From Saccharicrinis sp963677245 (GTDB lineage: Bacteria; Bacteroidota; Bacteroidia; Bacteroidales; Marinilabiliaceae): DNA of 64,000 nucleotides. This document shows positions 8,410 to 17,377 of this stretch, piece by piece. Numbering within the stretch: position 1 is the first letter of the stretch; every line of letters begins with the position of its first letter. The notes under the pieces were generated by a model. The model was given only the letters and a program-made list of their open reading frames with translations, made no database searches and had not been told where the DNA came from. The stretch spans positions 4,030,001-4,094,000 of the forward strand of contig OY781921.1 of NCBI GenBank assembly GCA_963677245.1. Reading direction: 5' to 3'. The position numbers and the translations under genes are program-made.

Positions 8410-9417
8410 ATGAGAAAACTTATTCTTGGTATCTTAGGATTAGGACTATGTTTTACTGGGATAGCTCAGGAAATTGCTACACAAAAAAAAGATGCATTTG
8501 AAGGTGTAAAAAGTATTAAGGTTGATGGTGATTTCTGCGCCGTTAACATTACTGGTAGTAAAAACAGTAAAGTTTCCTTTGAAGGGGAGATAAAAGCAGA
8601 AGAAAACAAAGATCAATACAAATTAGAAACAAGCCTTACTGATGGAGTTTTAAGTATTAAAGTTGAAACGCCTGCGCAATGGAGATCTCATTGGGGAGAA
8701 ATTAATCTGTCAATTCCGAAATCATTAAATGTTGAAATCAATACTCAGTCTGGAAAAGTAGAGGCTGTTGATTTGGAAGGAATTAATTTGAATGTGGTTT
8801 CAAAATCAGGGCATGTGGTTTTGAGGAATTTTGAAGGTGCTGTTTATTCAGATTCACCAGCTGGAGATTTGAAAGTTGATGGAATGAAAGGTGCTTTGAA
8901 AGGGAAAACTAAATCTGGTTCGGTGATTATTAGTAATGTAGCCGGAGATTGCGATATTACAAACAATAAAGGCGAATCCATAATTAATAATATAAAAGGA
9001 AACCTGACAGTTTGGGGTGGTGCCGGTACTCAGGAAATAGAAAATGTTGAAGGAAATGTAAAGCTAAAATCAACAAGTGGCGATACAAAATTATCTTTAG
9101 CAAAAGGGAATATTAGTTGTAGATTGTTTGATGGTGCGATAAAGTTATTTAATACAGAAGGCGTTCACGAAATTGAAACCTCTACAGGAACTATTACAGG
9201 AACCAGAGTGCATTTTACCGGTTCATCTTCGATTACTTCAACAGAAGGGAATGTGAAAATTCAAATGAGCTCAAAAGAAAATCTGGCATTTGTATTGAAG
9301 TCAGATAACTCTTATTTGCGAGCGATGGGTAAATCGAAAAAGAAATCATTGAAGATAGGAAAAGGCGATATTGTAATTACGGGTACAAGTACCTCCGGAA
9401 GTCAAGCTTATTATTAG
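8410..9417 (+). CDS. Secreted DUF4097-type beta-repeat protein
   Basis: 335 residues from the chosen start. The ATG at 8410 begins a good signal peptide (MRKLILGILGLGLCFTGIAQ); an upstream in-frame ATG at 8380 would put ten polar residues before it and is less likely. The mature protein is a run of short beta-strands with repeated motifs of the type SGKVEAVDLEG, SGHVVLRNFEG and SGSVIISNVAG, forming the right-handed beta-solenoid expected of the DUF4097 (putative adhesin) family. It is probably periplasmic or surface-exposed; function is unknown. It ends in a strong terminator shared with the converging prohibitin gene remnant. Confidence 0.8.
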   Translation: MRKLILGILGLGLCFTGIAQEIATQKKDAFEGVKSIKVDGDFCAVNITGSKNSKVSFEGEIKAEENKDQYKLETSLTDGVLSIKVETPAQWRSHWGEINLSIPKSLNVEINTQSGKVEAVDLEGINLNVVSKSGHVVLRNFEGAVYSDSPAGDLKVDGMKGALKGKTKSGSVIISNVAGDCDITNNKGESIINNIKGNLTVWGGAGTQEIENVEGNVKLKSTSGDTKLSLAKGNISCRLFDGAIKLFNTEGVHEIETSTGTITGTRVHFTGSSSITSTEGNVKIQMSSKENLAFVLKSDNSYLRAMGKSKKKSLKIGKGDIVITGTSTSGSQAYY

Positions 9418-9436
9418 ACGCATAGATATTTGAAGA

Positions 9437-9476
9437 AACAAGAGACTGTTCAACCTGGGCAGTCTCTTGTTTTATT
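9437..9476 (+). terminator. Terminator after the DUF4097 gene, usable from both sides
   Basis: CAAGAGACTG (9439-9448) pairs perfectly with CAGTCTCTTG (9460-9469), followed by TTTTATTT. It sits just downstream of the displaced stop codon of the interrupted prohibitin gene, so it was probably the shared terminator before the insertion. Confidence 0.85.
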
Positions 9477-9485
9477 TATGGCGTA

Positions 9486-9563
9486 TTAGTTATTTCCTAA
9501 AATAAGTGGTAAACCGTCTTTGCCAGACCCGATAACGACTACTTTTGCATTAGGTGATTCTGA
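9486..9563 (-). pseudogene. Displaced 3' end of the prohibitin/SPFH gene
   Basis: The minus strand encodes SESPNAKVVVIGSGKDGLP followed by LILGNN and a stop at 9486-9488. This is the normal C-terminus of Bacteroidota prohibitin-family proteins. It joins in frame to the gene at 10979-11740 if the IS element at 9564-10991 and one copy of the 8-bp duplication GATTCTGA (9556-9563) are removed. It has no start of its own and cannot be expressed as it stands. Confidence 0.9.
9556..9563. repeat. Left copy of 8-bp target-site duplication
   Basis: GATTCTGA, identical to 10992-10999. Its outer side continues into prohibitin coding sequence. Confidence 0.9.
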
Positions 9564-9601
9564 AGTACTATCACATAAAGTGTGTAAATAGTAAAATTAT
9601 A

Positions 9602-9654
9602 CCTCGAAAATTAATTACTGAATAGTTTTCACTATTTAGTAATTGATTTTGAGG
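9602..9654 (+). repeat. Long hairpin inside the IS, upstream of the transposase
   Basis: An inverted repeat with arms of about 23 bases around the loop TTTTCA; arm cores are AATTACTGAATAG and CTATTTAGTAATT. It lies between the left end and the transposase start. It may shield the transposase from transcription entering from outside, which is inference. Confidence 0.7.
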
Positions 9655-9685
9655 AGTCCCCGCGACAGCGGACGATATACTATTT

Positions 9686-9700
9686 GTTTAAAATATCAGG
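9686..9700. repeat. Subterminal 15-bp repeat of the IS, left copy
   Basis: GTTTAAAATATCAGG, a perfect inverted match to CCTGATATTTTAAAC at 10953-10967 near the right end. It could be a second transposase contact site. Confidence 0.7.
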
Positions 9701-9747
9701 ATACAATCTTGAGTTATTTTATTTATTTTTAAACAGATAGTATACTT

Positions 9748-10941
9748 ATGAAAAAAGAAGATCTATTAAACAGCGACTTTCTTAAGCAATTTAAGAATGG
9801 AGAAGAACTCAATGATTTTCTTCACCAACTTCAAAAACGCGGCGTTGAGCAGATTCTTGAAGGCGAATTAGATGCTCATGTCGGCTACGAAAAACATGCT
9901 ACCTCAGACTCTGAAAATGCAAGAAATGGTCATACTTCGAAGAAGATCAGAACGATGTATGGAGAGTCACAGATCAAGGTTCCTCGCGATCGTCAAGGTA
10001 CTTATAACCCAATGATCGTTCCTAAACGCAAGAACATTATTGACGGAATAGAAAATGTAATCATATCTCTTTATGCTAAAGGCATGTCCAATAGTGACAT
10101 TGAACAACAGATTAGTGAAGTGTATGATTTTGATATCTCACCGTCAACTATCTCCAGGATCACATCTAAAGTCACCGAAGACATTATTGCATGGCAAAAT
10201 AGACCTCTTGAGCCTGTGTATCTGATTGTATGGATGGACGGTATTGTTTTTAAAGTTAGAGACAACTCAAAAGTCATCAATAAGACCATTTATATTGCGG
10301 TTGGTCTGAAAGTTGACGGCAAGAAAGAAGTTCTTGGCTTATGGCTGGGAAAGAACGAATCATCAGCCTTTTGGATGAGCGTATTAACCGATATAAAAGC
10401 ACGTGGAGTCAATGATATATTGATTACCGCAACTGATAATTTGAATGGCTTTACCGATACGATAAAGAATGTATTCCCTGAATCAAGCACACAGATATGT
10501 GTTGTTCACCAAATACGAAATGCTTGTAAATATGTAGTATGGAAAGATAAAAAGGAGTTTACTCGTGATATGAAATCGATTTATGAAGCTCCTACTAAAC
10601 AAGCAGCTGAAGCAGCGCTTGAGGATTTTGCTCAAAAATGGGAAAGCAAATATTCTTATGCCATCAAAAGCTGGCGCAATAACTGGGACGAATTAACTGT
10701 GTTTTTTGACTTCCCAATTGAGATTAGAAAAATCATATACACAACCAATTTAATTGAAAATTTAAATGGGAAAATTAGGAAATACACCAAAAACAAGCTC
10801 TCATTTCCTACAGATGAAGCTGTAATGAAGTCTGTTTTTCTGGCGGTGAGAGAAGCAACTAAAAAGTGGTCGATGCCAATCCGAAATTGGGGTATTATCC
10901 ACAATCAGTTTTTGGCTATATTTGAAAATAGGATCCAGTAA
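9748..10941 (+). CDS. IS256-family (mutator-type) transposase
   Basis: 397 residues, full length. The N-terminal ELDAHVGYEKH segment (40-50) and the SPSTISRIT helix-turn-helix-like stretch (131-139) are typical. The DDE catalytic triad is visible as Asp164 (WMDGI), Asp230 (ATDNLNGF) and Glu337 (NLIENLNGKIRK); the CVVHQIRNA block at 251-259 is another family hallmark. All catalytic residues and the reading frame are intact, so the element looks active. It is flanked by the element's inverted repeats and transcribed opposite to the gene it interrupts. Confidence 0.97.
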   Translation: MKKEDLLNSDFLKQFKNGEELNDFLHQLQKRGVEQILEGELDAHVGYEKHATSDSENARNGHTSKKIRTMYGESQIKVPRDRQGTYNPMIVPKRKNIIDGIENVIISLYAKGMSNSDIEQQISEVYDFDISPSTISRITSKVTEDIIAWQNRPLEPVYLIVWMDGIVFKVRDNSKVINKTIYIAVGLKVDGKKEVLGLWLGKNESSAFWMSVLTDIKARGVNDILITATDNLNGFTDTIKNVFPESSTQICVVHQIRNACKYVVWKDKKEFTRDMKSIYEAPTKQAAEAALEDFAQKWESKYSYAIKSWRNNWDELTVFFDFPIEIRKIIYTTNLIENLNGKIRKYTKNKLSFPTDEAVMKSVFLAVREATKKWSMPIRNWGIIHNQFLAIFENRIQ

Positions 10942-10952
10942 ATATACTGAAC

Positions 10953-10967
10953 CCTGATATTTTAAAC
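10953..10967. repeat. Subterminal 15-bp repeat of the IS, right copy
   Basis: CCTGATATTTTAAAC, the exact reverse complement of 9686-9700. It lies just inside the right terminal inverted repeat. Confidence 0.7.
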
Positions 10968-10978
10968 TTACACACTTT

Positions 10979-11740
10979 CTAGCTTAGTGTCGATTCTGAT
11001 AATTTTATAGTTGCATCAATACCTTTTTGTTTAAGAATACTTTGTGTTAAACTGGCGTTGATAATTCGGTTGTAGTTAGCTATACCTTCTGCTTCAATTC
11101 TTCTTCTTTCAGCCTCACTTTTCTCTTTGTCTAATTTAAACTGGTAAGCTAAAGCCTCTTGTTCTTGCTTTAATTTACTCTCAATAGCAGCCTTAATTTG
11201 AGCGGGTAACTGGATTGAACGAATTAATAGCGCACGTAATTCAATATTGTTATCTTTTAAAACCTGAGAAGTTTCCTGCTTGATTAAATCTTCAACTTCT
11301 TTTCTTTTGGTAGAGAATAATTCTTCTGCAGTATACCTTCCTGTAACACTTCTTACCACAGATCTTACTTCTGGAATCACTAATACATTAATATAATCTT
11401 TACCGAACTTTTGATGCAGCGTACCTATTTTATTGTACACAGGATTAAAACGAACAGTGATATCCATATTAATAGACATACTGTTTTTATCTAATACATC
11501 CATAGTCTCTTCTCTGGTTTGTTCTTTTACTTTGTATGTAATTACTTGATTCCATGGTGCAATAACGGTTAAACCTTCTGATTTAATATTGTTTAAATCT
11601 AAACCGATCGTATATGGCTTAAATATAACCGCTCTTTCGCCTGGTTGAATGATATGGAACATTCTACTTCCAAAAATGATGAGTAATATGGCGGCTCCAA
11701 TAAACAGGCCTAAAATAATAGGTGATACTTTGTTTTTCAT
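10979..11740 (-). pseudogene. Prohibitin/SPFH (band 7) protein, 3' end cut by IS256-type insertion
   Basis: 253 residues remain in frame. An N-terminal membrane anchor (about 8-28) is followed by the SPFH domain (about 30-200) and a charged helical region rich in Glu, Lys and Arg (about 195-235), as in prohibitin-like HflK/C relatives that form large membrane rings. From residue 251 the frame runs into IS sequence and ends as TLS then TAG. The native 22-residue tail is stranded at 9486-9555; the undisrupted protein would be about 272 residues. Since the membrane and SPFH parts are intact, a truncated product could still be made and partly work. It is listed as a pseudogene because the native end is lost. 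Confidence 0.9.
10992..10999. repeat. Right copy of 8-bp target-site duplication
   Basis: GATTCTGA, identical to 9556-9563, at the junction with the 5' part of the prohibitin gene. Confidence 0.9.
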
Positions 11741-11910
11741 GTTTATATAATTAGATGAATTTTTATAAAAGTATAAATAGTTTTTATCATCAAAGAATTA
11801 ATTCGATGATTTCCTGCAGTGACTAATGCATAAGTATATTGAATAGTTATTTAAGTAAAATAAATACTTTAAATTTTAGAATGCTGGAACTAAAAAGAAA
11901 AAGGTTCGTA

Positions 11911-11918
11911 TATATTTG
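11911..11918 (+). promoter_or_regulatory. Bacteroidota -7 element of the T9SS cargo gene at 11950
   Basis: TATATTTG, a perfect TAnnTTTG match, 31 bases before the ATG at 11950. It supports that start over an in-frame ATG at 11839. No convincing -33 is seen. Confidence 0.45.
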
Positions 11919-11949
11919 CCGACGAATTTATAAACTAACTTATCTAATA

Positions 11950-14352
11950 ATGAAAAACAATTTATTTCTTTTAGCAGGAATACTTTGTGTGCTTTTTACA
12001 TCTACCCTAAATGCACAAAGTATTTCCATTACTTCTCCGGGTAATGATACTTCCTATAAAGTAGTGGATGAGGTAACTTTCGAATGGACTTATAGTGGTG
12101 AAATTACAACGTTGGAGTTATTGCTCTCGGTTGATGAAGGTAGCTCATATCAGGTGGTATCTGCCCCTTTTAGTGCAGATGATGAAAGCTACGTATATTC
12201 AATACCTGTGGAGGCTGATGCTGGTGAGTATCTTTTTAAATTAAAAGATGCCAACGGAGCTACAGAATCTACTCCGGTTAATTTATTTCTTGAAGAGTCT
12301 GTTAAAATTAGTATTGACAAAACGGATTATATTACACTGGAGGATATTGTATTTACATGGGTATGTACCCCTGGAATTACAACTTTAGATGTTAGAATGT
12401 CAACTGATGGAGGAAGTACTTTTGGTGATGTCATTACAGGAGAATCTGTCGATGCTTCATTAGGGACATATAACCTAACAATTCCAGCGAGTGCACCTTC
12501 TGGTGATTATTATATGATTATGGCAAATGAAGATAATTCTGTGCAGTCCAATGTGGTTATGCCATCGTTAACCGATAGTCATTTTGCAGGTGTATATGCT
12601 ATAAACCCAGAAGATATGTCTTCGGTTACATCTGATTTGTCAAACTTGACTAATTCAGGAATTCTTGCAGTAGAGTTCGAAGAATCTATTGAAATTATTG
12701 GAGGAAAGACGATTCACTTACGAAGTGATGATACTGATCCAGCAACAGATTTAACTTTTAGTACAGATAATTCATCTGTAGTTTATACGGATAGTGAGGA
12801 TGAGAGAACCTTGTATATTGATGCATCGGCTTATTTGCCATTGGAAACAGGAGCAACTTATTATGTTGATATGGGTGCTGATGTCGTTATCGATTTGGCA
12901 GGGAATGCTTTTGTAGGGTTTACGGATGACTGGACATTTACAGTAAATGATTCTTATACTTTAAGTGGAAATATTACCTATGATGGCTCTTCTGCCGAAA
13001 CTTTGTATATTCTTTTATTTAGCCTTGAAGATTGGATGGCAGGAGATTTCTCAAATCCGGTGGGTTCAATTATTCTTCCTGATCCTTCATATCCTGATGT
13101 TTATAATCTTACCGATTTAGTAAATGGTTCGTATGTGTTGTTGTCATTTATCGATGTAAATGGCGATGGACAATTAGATGAAGAAAATGAACCTATGTAT
13201 GCTAATGGTGAAATTCTAATTGCAGGAGATGATCTAACGGGTGTTGATATTTATATGGAAGATCAGATTAATATTGTTGATGATTTCACATTGGATGTAC
13301 CTGCTTCTGAGTTTTATAATCCGGATGAAGATTATACTGGATATTTTACTGCATTAGGAGATGGTAACTATGTTGTACCAACCTTAAATGGATTAACAGC
13401 AGCAACCATGAATTCTTTCTTGATGGCAGAGAATTTATATGGTATGGGTTTCTGGATTAAAGAAAATGAAGGAGAAGCGAATAACCTGGAAGATGAATTA
13501 GCAGGTTCATATCTGGATGCAGGAACATCATTGCACCTTGAGTATACATATGCAACGGATAAAGAAATTAATTTTGTTGCAGCCGGAAGTATAATTAATG
13601 CTTGCTCAATAGTTAAAGGAGCAGAAGAAAATAGACTGATTATTGATATGGTAATTGTTGATCCTGTTCATTCTGCAACAGGAGATTTTGGAGCATCTTG
13701 TGGCTTAACAATTAGTTGCGATCCTGTGCATACGGGTGGAGTTAGTGCTTATGGTTCTGTATTTTATGGTGATTTGTATTCTCACGATATGGGAATGACT
13801 TTAACTGCTTCTTCCGATAGGATAGGAATGCGTGTAAATGGAGAAGCTGGATATGAAGCGCATCTTACAGGTTTGCTATCAGATGCATTTTTAATTAACG
13901 TGCTAGGGTTTGATGAAAACGATATGCCTACAACCAGTGCGGATTTAGGAGGTCTTATACCTGATTTAGGTAATGGAGATTATACTGTCGATAATACTTT
14001 TAATGCAATTACTGAAGGTTTTGATATGGATGGAGATGGTTCTGATAACGATATTTATAAGGTTACCATAAATAACTCTAGCTGGTCGGAGCATGACTTG
14101 TTGTTTGGAATGAAAAATATTTCAACAGAAATGAATAAGGCAGGTAAAGAAAACTTAATTTCCTTATTTTCTGATTATATCCAAGTTAATGACGCAGTGA
14201 ACAGTATAACTGTTTATGATATGTCCGGAAAAGTTGTGGAAGTTATTTCTAATCTTGAAGCAGGTTCAAAAATTGCAACAGATTCATGGAACAAGGGCTT
14301 GTATTTATTAGATGTTAATCAGCTCCAAGTTGAAAAATATATTAAACGATAG
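11950..14352 (+). CDS. Secreted multidomain protein with T9SS type A sorting tail
   Basis: 800 residues. The ATG at 11950 starts a signal peptide ending near LNAQS. Two similar Ig-like domains follow (about 25-115 and 116-205, each with a T-x-EW/TW strand and GGS/EGS loop). Next is a Big_5/SbsA-type Ig domain with AINPEDMS, and a fold containing DVNGDGQLDEENEP, a calcium-loop-like motif. The middle part (about 440-720) is unassigned. The last 75 residues, with VYDMSGKVVEVI and WNKGLYLLDV, form a Por secretion (type A) tail recognised by T9SS and removed at the cell surface. Binding target is unknown. A terminator follows. Confidence 0.85.
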   Translation: MKNNLFLLAGILCVLFTSTLNAQSISITSPGNDTSYKVVDEVTFEWTYSGEITTLELLLSVDEGSSYQVVSAPFSADDESYVYSIPVEADAGEYLFKLKDANGATESTPVNLFLEESVKISIDKTDYITLEDIVFTWVCTPGITTLDVRMSTDGGSTFGDVITGESVDASLGTYNLTIPASAPSGDYYMIMANEDNSVQSNVVMPSLTDSHFAGVYAINPEDMSSVTSDLSNLTNSGILAVEFEESIEIIGGKTIHLRSDDTDPATDLTFSTDNSSVVYTDSEDERTLYIDASAYLPLETGATYYVDMGADVVIDLAGNAFVGFTDDWTFTVNDSYTLSGNITYDGSSAETLYILLFSLEDWMAGDFSNPVGSIILPDPSYPDVYNLTDLVNGSYVLLSFIDVNGDGQLDEENEPMYANGEILIAGDDLTGVDIYMEDQINIVDDFTLDVPASEFYNPDEDYTGYFTALGDGNYVVPTLNGLTAATMNSFLMAENLYGMGFWIKENEGEANNLEDELAGSYLDAGTSLHLEYTYATDKEINFVAAGSIINACSIVKGAEENRLIIDMVIVDPVHSATGDFGASCGLTISCDPVHTGGVSAYGSVFYGDLYSHDMGMTLTASSDRIGMRVNGEAGYEAHLTGLLSDAFLINVLGFDENDMPTTSADLGGLIPDLGNGDYTVDNTFNAITEGFDMDGDGSDNDIYKVTINNSSWSEHDLLFGMKNISTEMNKAGKENLISLFSDYIQVNDAVNSITVYDMSGKVVEVISNLEAGSKIATDSWNKGLYLLDVNQLQVEKYIKR

Positions 14353-14375
14353 TAATTAGAATGCTACATTTATTT

Positions 14376-14406
14376 GAGAGGCTGTCCTTTAGGTAGCCTC
14401 TTTTTG
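14376..14406 (+). terminator. Terminator after the T9SS cargo gene
   Basis: GAGGCT (14378-14383) pairs with AGCCTC (14395-14400), followed by TTTTTG, 25 bases after the stop. Confidence 0.75.
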
Positions 14407-14435
14407 TTTTCAGGTTTTTGTAAAAGAAAATGGTA

Positions 14436-14443
14436 TATATTTG
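14436..14443 (+). promoter_or_regulatory. -7 element of the DMT exporter gene
   Basis: TATATTTG, a perfect TAnnTTTG match ending 16 bases before the ATG. A TTTG (14417-14420) lies upstream, but its 15-base spacing is short for a -33 element. The implied 5' leader is only about ten bases. Confidence 0.45.
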
Positions 14444-14459
14444 AATTTCAATTTGTATT

Positions 14460-15329
14460 ATGCAAAAATTCAAAGGATACTTTCTTATTATGGGTTCGGT
14501 ATTGTCCTTTGCCATGATGTCGGCATTGGTAAAAATGGTTCCCGAAGTTAATTCAACCATCACAACATTTACCCGCTTTGCTGTTGGTGTAGGTATATTG
14601 AGTATGCTGGCTCTAACCCGACGTATCAAACTAAGTTTTGTAAACAGTCCTATTTTATTGCTTCGTGGATTTACAGGCGGACTGGCTGTGTACATGCTTT
14701 ATTATTCCATCGTAAACTTAGGAGTAGGAAAAGCAACAGTGTACGGTTATTCATATCCGGTATTTGCAACTGTATTTAGTGTATTCTTTTTTAAAGAAAA
14801 AGTTAGGATAGTGCAATGGCTATTTATATTCATGGCCTTTTGTGGTATTTTCCTATTGTCGGTTAAGGATGGAATGGATATAACCCAGTTTTCGAAATAC
14901 GAAATCATAGCATTGACAGGTTCTGTGCTGTCTGCTATCTCTGTTGTTTTAGTAAAGAAATTGCATGATACTGATACGTCTTATGCTATTTTCTTTGCGC
15001 AAAGTATTCTTGGTTTCTGGTTGTTTATTTTTCCTGCCAATGCTTCTTCGCATCAAGGGGAATTTCCTGTGGCGATTATTTTAATAGGTTTAGGTGTTGT
15101 TTCTGCAATTGGTCAGTTACTTATGACCGAAGGTTATAAATATGTGCCGGTTTCAAGGGGATCTTCTATGCATATGATGGTTCCTGTTATTAATATTTTA
15201 CTGGGTTATTGGTTTTTTCATGAAACTCTAACGCTGAAAGAAATAGCAGGAGCTGCAATGGTTGTGGTGGCTTGTCTTGGCGTTATAGGAACTAAAGGTA
15301 TTCGATTCCGCTTTTTTAAACCTTGGTAA
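14460..15329 (+). CDS. DMT-superfamily (EamA) transporter
   Basis: 289 residues forming about ten membrane helices in two EamA repeats (about 6-135 and 148-280). The first repeat shows the typical ARF-like segment TFTRFAVGVGIL and the GYSYPVFATVFSVFFFKEK block; the second has the matching YVPVSRGSSMHMMVPVINI and WFFHETLTLKEIAGAAMV. The protein should sit in the inner membrane and export metabolites or drugs; substrate is not predictable. It is transcribed alone, with a structured intergenic region between it and the converging MATE gene. Confidence 0.9.
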   Translation: MQKFKGYFLIMGSVLSFAMMSALVKMVPEVNSTITTFTRFAVGVGILSMLALTRRIKLSFVNSPILLLRGFTGGLAVYMLYYSIVNLGVGKATVYGYSYPVFATVFSVFFFKEKVRIVQWLFIFMAFCGIFLLSVKDGMDITQFSKYEIIALTGSVLSAISVVLVKKLHDTDTSYAIFFAQSILGFWLFIFPANASSHQGEFPVAIILIGLGVVSAIGQLLMTEGYKYVPVSRGSSMHMMVPVINILLGYWFFHETLTLKEIAGAAMVVVACLGVIGTKGIRFRFFKPW

Positions 15330-15345
15330 GGAGAGAAAAGGGCAT

Positions 15346-15421
15346 AAAAAAAGTTTTTACTCGAACAGACTACCATCTTTCCTGTGAGATGGCCTACTTC
15401 TTATTCGGCAAAAACCTTTTG
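15346..15421. terminator. Nested hairpin between convergent exporter genes
   Basis: Outer arms AAAAGTTTTTACTCGAACAG-like (about 15349-15368) and its near-complement (15400-15420) enclose an inner stem CCATCT/AGATGG (15373-15378 and 15387-15392). T-rich stretches occur on both strands, so a bidirectional terminator is the simplest reading. A small structured RNA cannot be excluded. Confidence 0.45.
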
Positions 15422-15547
15422 TTTCCTGATGTAAAAGTAGGGTAGGTTTGTTAATCTATCATAAAAGCAATATTAAAAAACGGTTAACAGTTGACAATTA
15501 AGAGTGATCAGTAAACAGGTTCACTGATTACCGACCACTACAAACTG

Positions 15548-16987
15548 TTATACGTCTGTTTTTTTCCATCTACCTTTTTTAAACAGCCAATAGGAGATAG
15601 AAGTCATCGTGCTTTCGGCAATAATAATGGCTAAAAAAGCACCTTGGTAACCCATGCTGGTATGAATAGCCAGGATATAAGCCACTGGTATTTCAATAAT
15701 CCAAAAGGCAACCAGGTTTATGCGGGTTGGCGTTCTAGTATCACCGGCTCCGTTAAAAGATTGTACCAGTACCATTCCTAATCCGTAAAAGATAAAACCA
15801 ATGCTTACAATCCTTAAACACTGCGCCCCTATTAATACAATTTGTTCTTCTTTGGTGAATAGCTCTATAAAAAAGCTCGGTGTGGCTATGAAAACAATAC
15901 TTATCAAGCCCAGAAAAATCATATTAATGCGAGCAGTAAACCAAACCGACTTTTCGGCTCTGTCAGGATGTTGTGCTCCCAGATTTTGTCCAACTAAGGT
16001 AGATGCAGCATTGCTTAATCCCCATGAGGGCAAAAGAATAAAAATAATGATACGGATGGCAATCGTATAGCCCGCTACCGCTTCACTACCAAAAGTGGAA
16101 ATAATTCGTACCAGACCTATCCAACTCGAAGTGGCGATTAAAGATTGAAAAATACCACCGGAGGCAATATTGAGCACTTTCCAAATTCTTCTCCAATCAA
16201 TGCGCAGTTTACTTCTTAATAATTTAACCCGGGCACTCCCTTTAAATAGAATATGCAATTGGTATAAAACGGCTACGCCACGCCCTATGTTAGTTGCCCA
16301 AGCGGCACCTTCTATACCTAACTGTGGGAAAGGTCCTATGCCCAGAATTAAGAGTGGATCTAATATAATATTTAAACCATTAGCAATGACCAGGACTCTT
16401 AGTGAGATGGCAGCATCGCCTGCTCCGCGAAATATAGCATTGTTAATAAATAATAGCATAATCACTATGTTTCCGCCAAGCATAATAGTGGCATATCCGC
16501 TGTAATGATCGAGCAGGTTTTGGGAAGCGCCCATTAATTCCAGAATTTTATGCGAAAATAAAAGTCCCGGAATGGCAATAATTATAGATATAAGAATCCC
16601 AGCAGTGATGGCTTGCCATGCAACATGTGCAGCTTTAACCGGTCTTTTTTCGCCGATGCGTCGGGATACCAAAGCAGTGGTAGCCATGCTTAGTCCAAAT
16701 GCTATGGCGTAAACAACAGTTATTACAGATTCGGTAATGCCCACAGAAGCCACTGCATCAGCTCCTAGCTTAGATACAAAGTAGATATCTACAATGGCAA
16801 AAATAGATTCCATGATCATTTCTAATACCATGGGGATGGCTAATAGAAAGATGGCTTTGCTGAGTTTTATTTTGGTGTAGTCGGTAGATTCATTGCCGAT
16901 TAAGGCCTGCCATATGTTCTGGCAAAGCGAGATGAATCCTTTCGAGAATTTAGTTTTTTGTTGATGAGGTATATTTAATTCAGTCAT
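15548..16987 (-). CDS. MATE-family multidrug efflux transporter
   Basis: 479 residues with about twelve membrane helices in two related bundles. The first bundle begins after a 45-residue cytosolic N-terminus; signature stretches include AIPMVLEMIMESIFAIVDIY, the GLSMATTALVSRRIGE loop and, in the second half, NAASTLVGQNLGA, which are typical of NorM/DinF-type MATE proteins. It should exchange Na+ or H+ for cationic or organic substrates. It lies opposite the DMT exporter at 14460. The long N-terminus is somewhat unusual, but no better start is evident. Confidence 0.92.
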   Translation of the reverse strand: MTELNIPHQQKTKFSKGFISLCQNIWQALIGNESTDYTKIKLSKAIFLLAIPMVLEMIMESIFAIVDIYFVSKLGADAVASVGITESVITVVYAIAFGLSMATTALVSRRIGEKRPVKAAHVAWQAITAGILISIIIAIPGLLFSHKILELMGASQNLLDHYSGYATIMLGGNIVIMLLFINNAIFRGAGDAAISLRVLVIANGLNIILDPLLILGIGPFPQLGIEGAAWATNIGRGVAVLYQLHILFKGSARVKLLRSKLRIDWRRIWKVLNIASGGIFQSLIATSSWIGLVRIISTFGSEAVAGYTIAIRIIIFILLPSWGLSNAASTLVGQNLGAQHPDRAEKSVWFTARINMIFLGLISIVFIATPSFFIELFTKEEQIVLIGAQCLRIVSIGFIFYGLGMVLVQSFNGAGDTRTPTRINLVAFWIIEIPVAYILAIHTSMGYQGAFLAIIIAESTMTSISYWLFKKGRWKKTDV

Positions 16988-17129
16988 TTTTCAATCGTTG
17001 TAAGATAAAACATCGGGATAAACTTGCTTGTTTAGCAATAGAAAATAAAAAGTTGGGTGTAAATACATACACCAGTGCTGACGTGTTTACATAATTTGAC
17101 ATGGTACTAAAATTTTAAATGATTAATAA

Positions 17130-17312
17130 ATGTTGAATAAAAGACACGATAACAACCGATCGGTTGCTTTTGAGTTCTGTTTTAATAATAAATTCTATAA
17201 AGGAAATACATCCGCCGCACGAGAGTTTCTGAATTTACCAACAGGTAAACCAGACATTGGGCGATATGTAACAGAAAGTCATCATAATGATGCAAAGAAA
17301 AGGAAAAAATAG
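17130..17312 (+). CDS. Small hypothetical protein
   Basis: 60 residues, soluble and basic at the C-terminus (HHNDAKKRKK). The middle part, FEFCFNNKFYKGNTSAAREF, looks like a genuine short alpha/beta sequence. I do not recognise a family. It lies alone between the divergent MATE gene and a minus-strand gene whose terminator is close by. No clear promoter was found. Confidence 0.4.
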   Translation: MLNKRHDNNRSVAFEFCFNNKFYKGNTSAAREFLNLPTGKPDIGRYVTESHHNDAKKRKK

Positions 17313-17377
17313 TTTAGGTGTATAATTTTTTGTGAGAAAAATGGACCGAGAAGGTGTGGCGTCTTTTTTTTGAACAC

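Larger units (their letters stand above)
9564..10991 (+). mobile_element. IS256-family insertion sequence, 1428 bp, inside the prohibitin gene
   Basis: The element carries one transposase and is bounded by an 8-bp direct repeat, GATTCTGA, at 9556-9563 and 10992-10999; 8-9 bp duplications are usual for IS256-type elements. The ends are imperfect inverted repeats of about 34 bp sharing the core AAAGTGTGTAA (9577-9587; complement at 10968-10978). The reading frame of the split prohibitin gene is restored exactly by removing it, which independently fixes the boundaries. Confidence 0.92.

Noticed and set aside
9577..10978. Placing the IS ends at the perfect AAAGTGTGTAA repeats
   Set aside because: No matching target duplication flanks those positions. 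The prohibitin frame and the GATTCTGA repeat put the ends 13 bases further out on each side.
11839..11949. Upstream in-frame start for the T9SS cargo gene
   Set aside because: It would bury the signal peptide 37 residues inside, and a consensus -7 element lies between it and the ATG at 11950.
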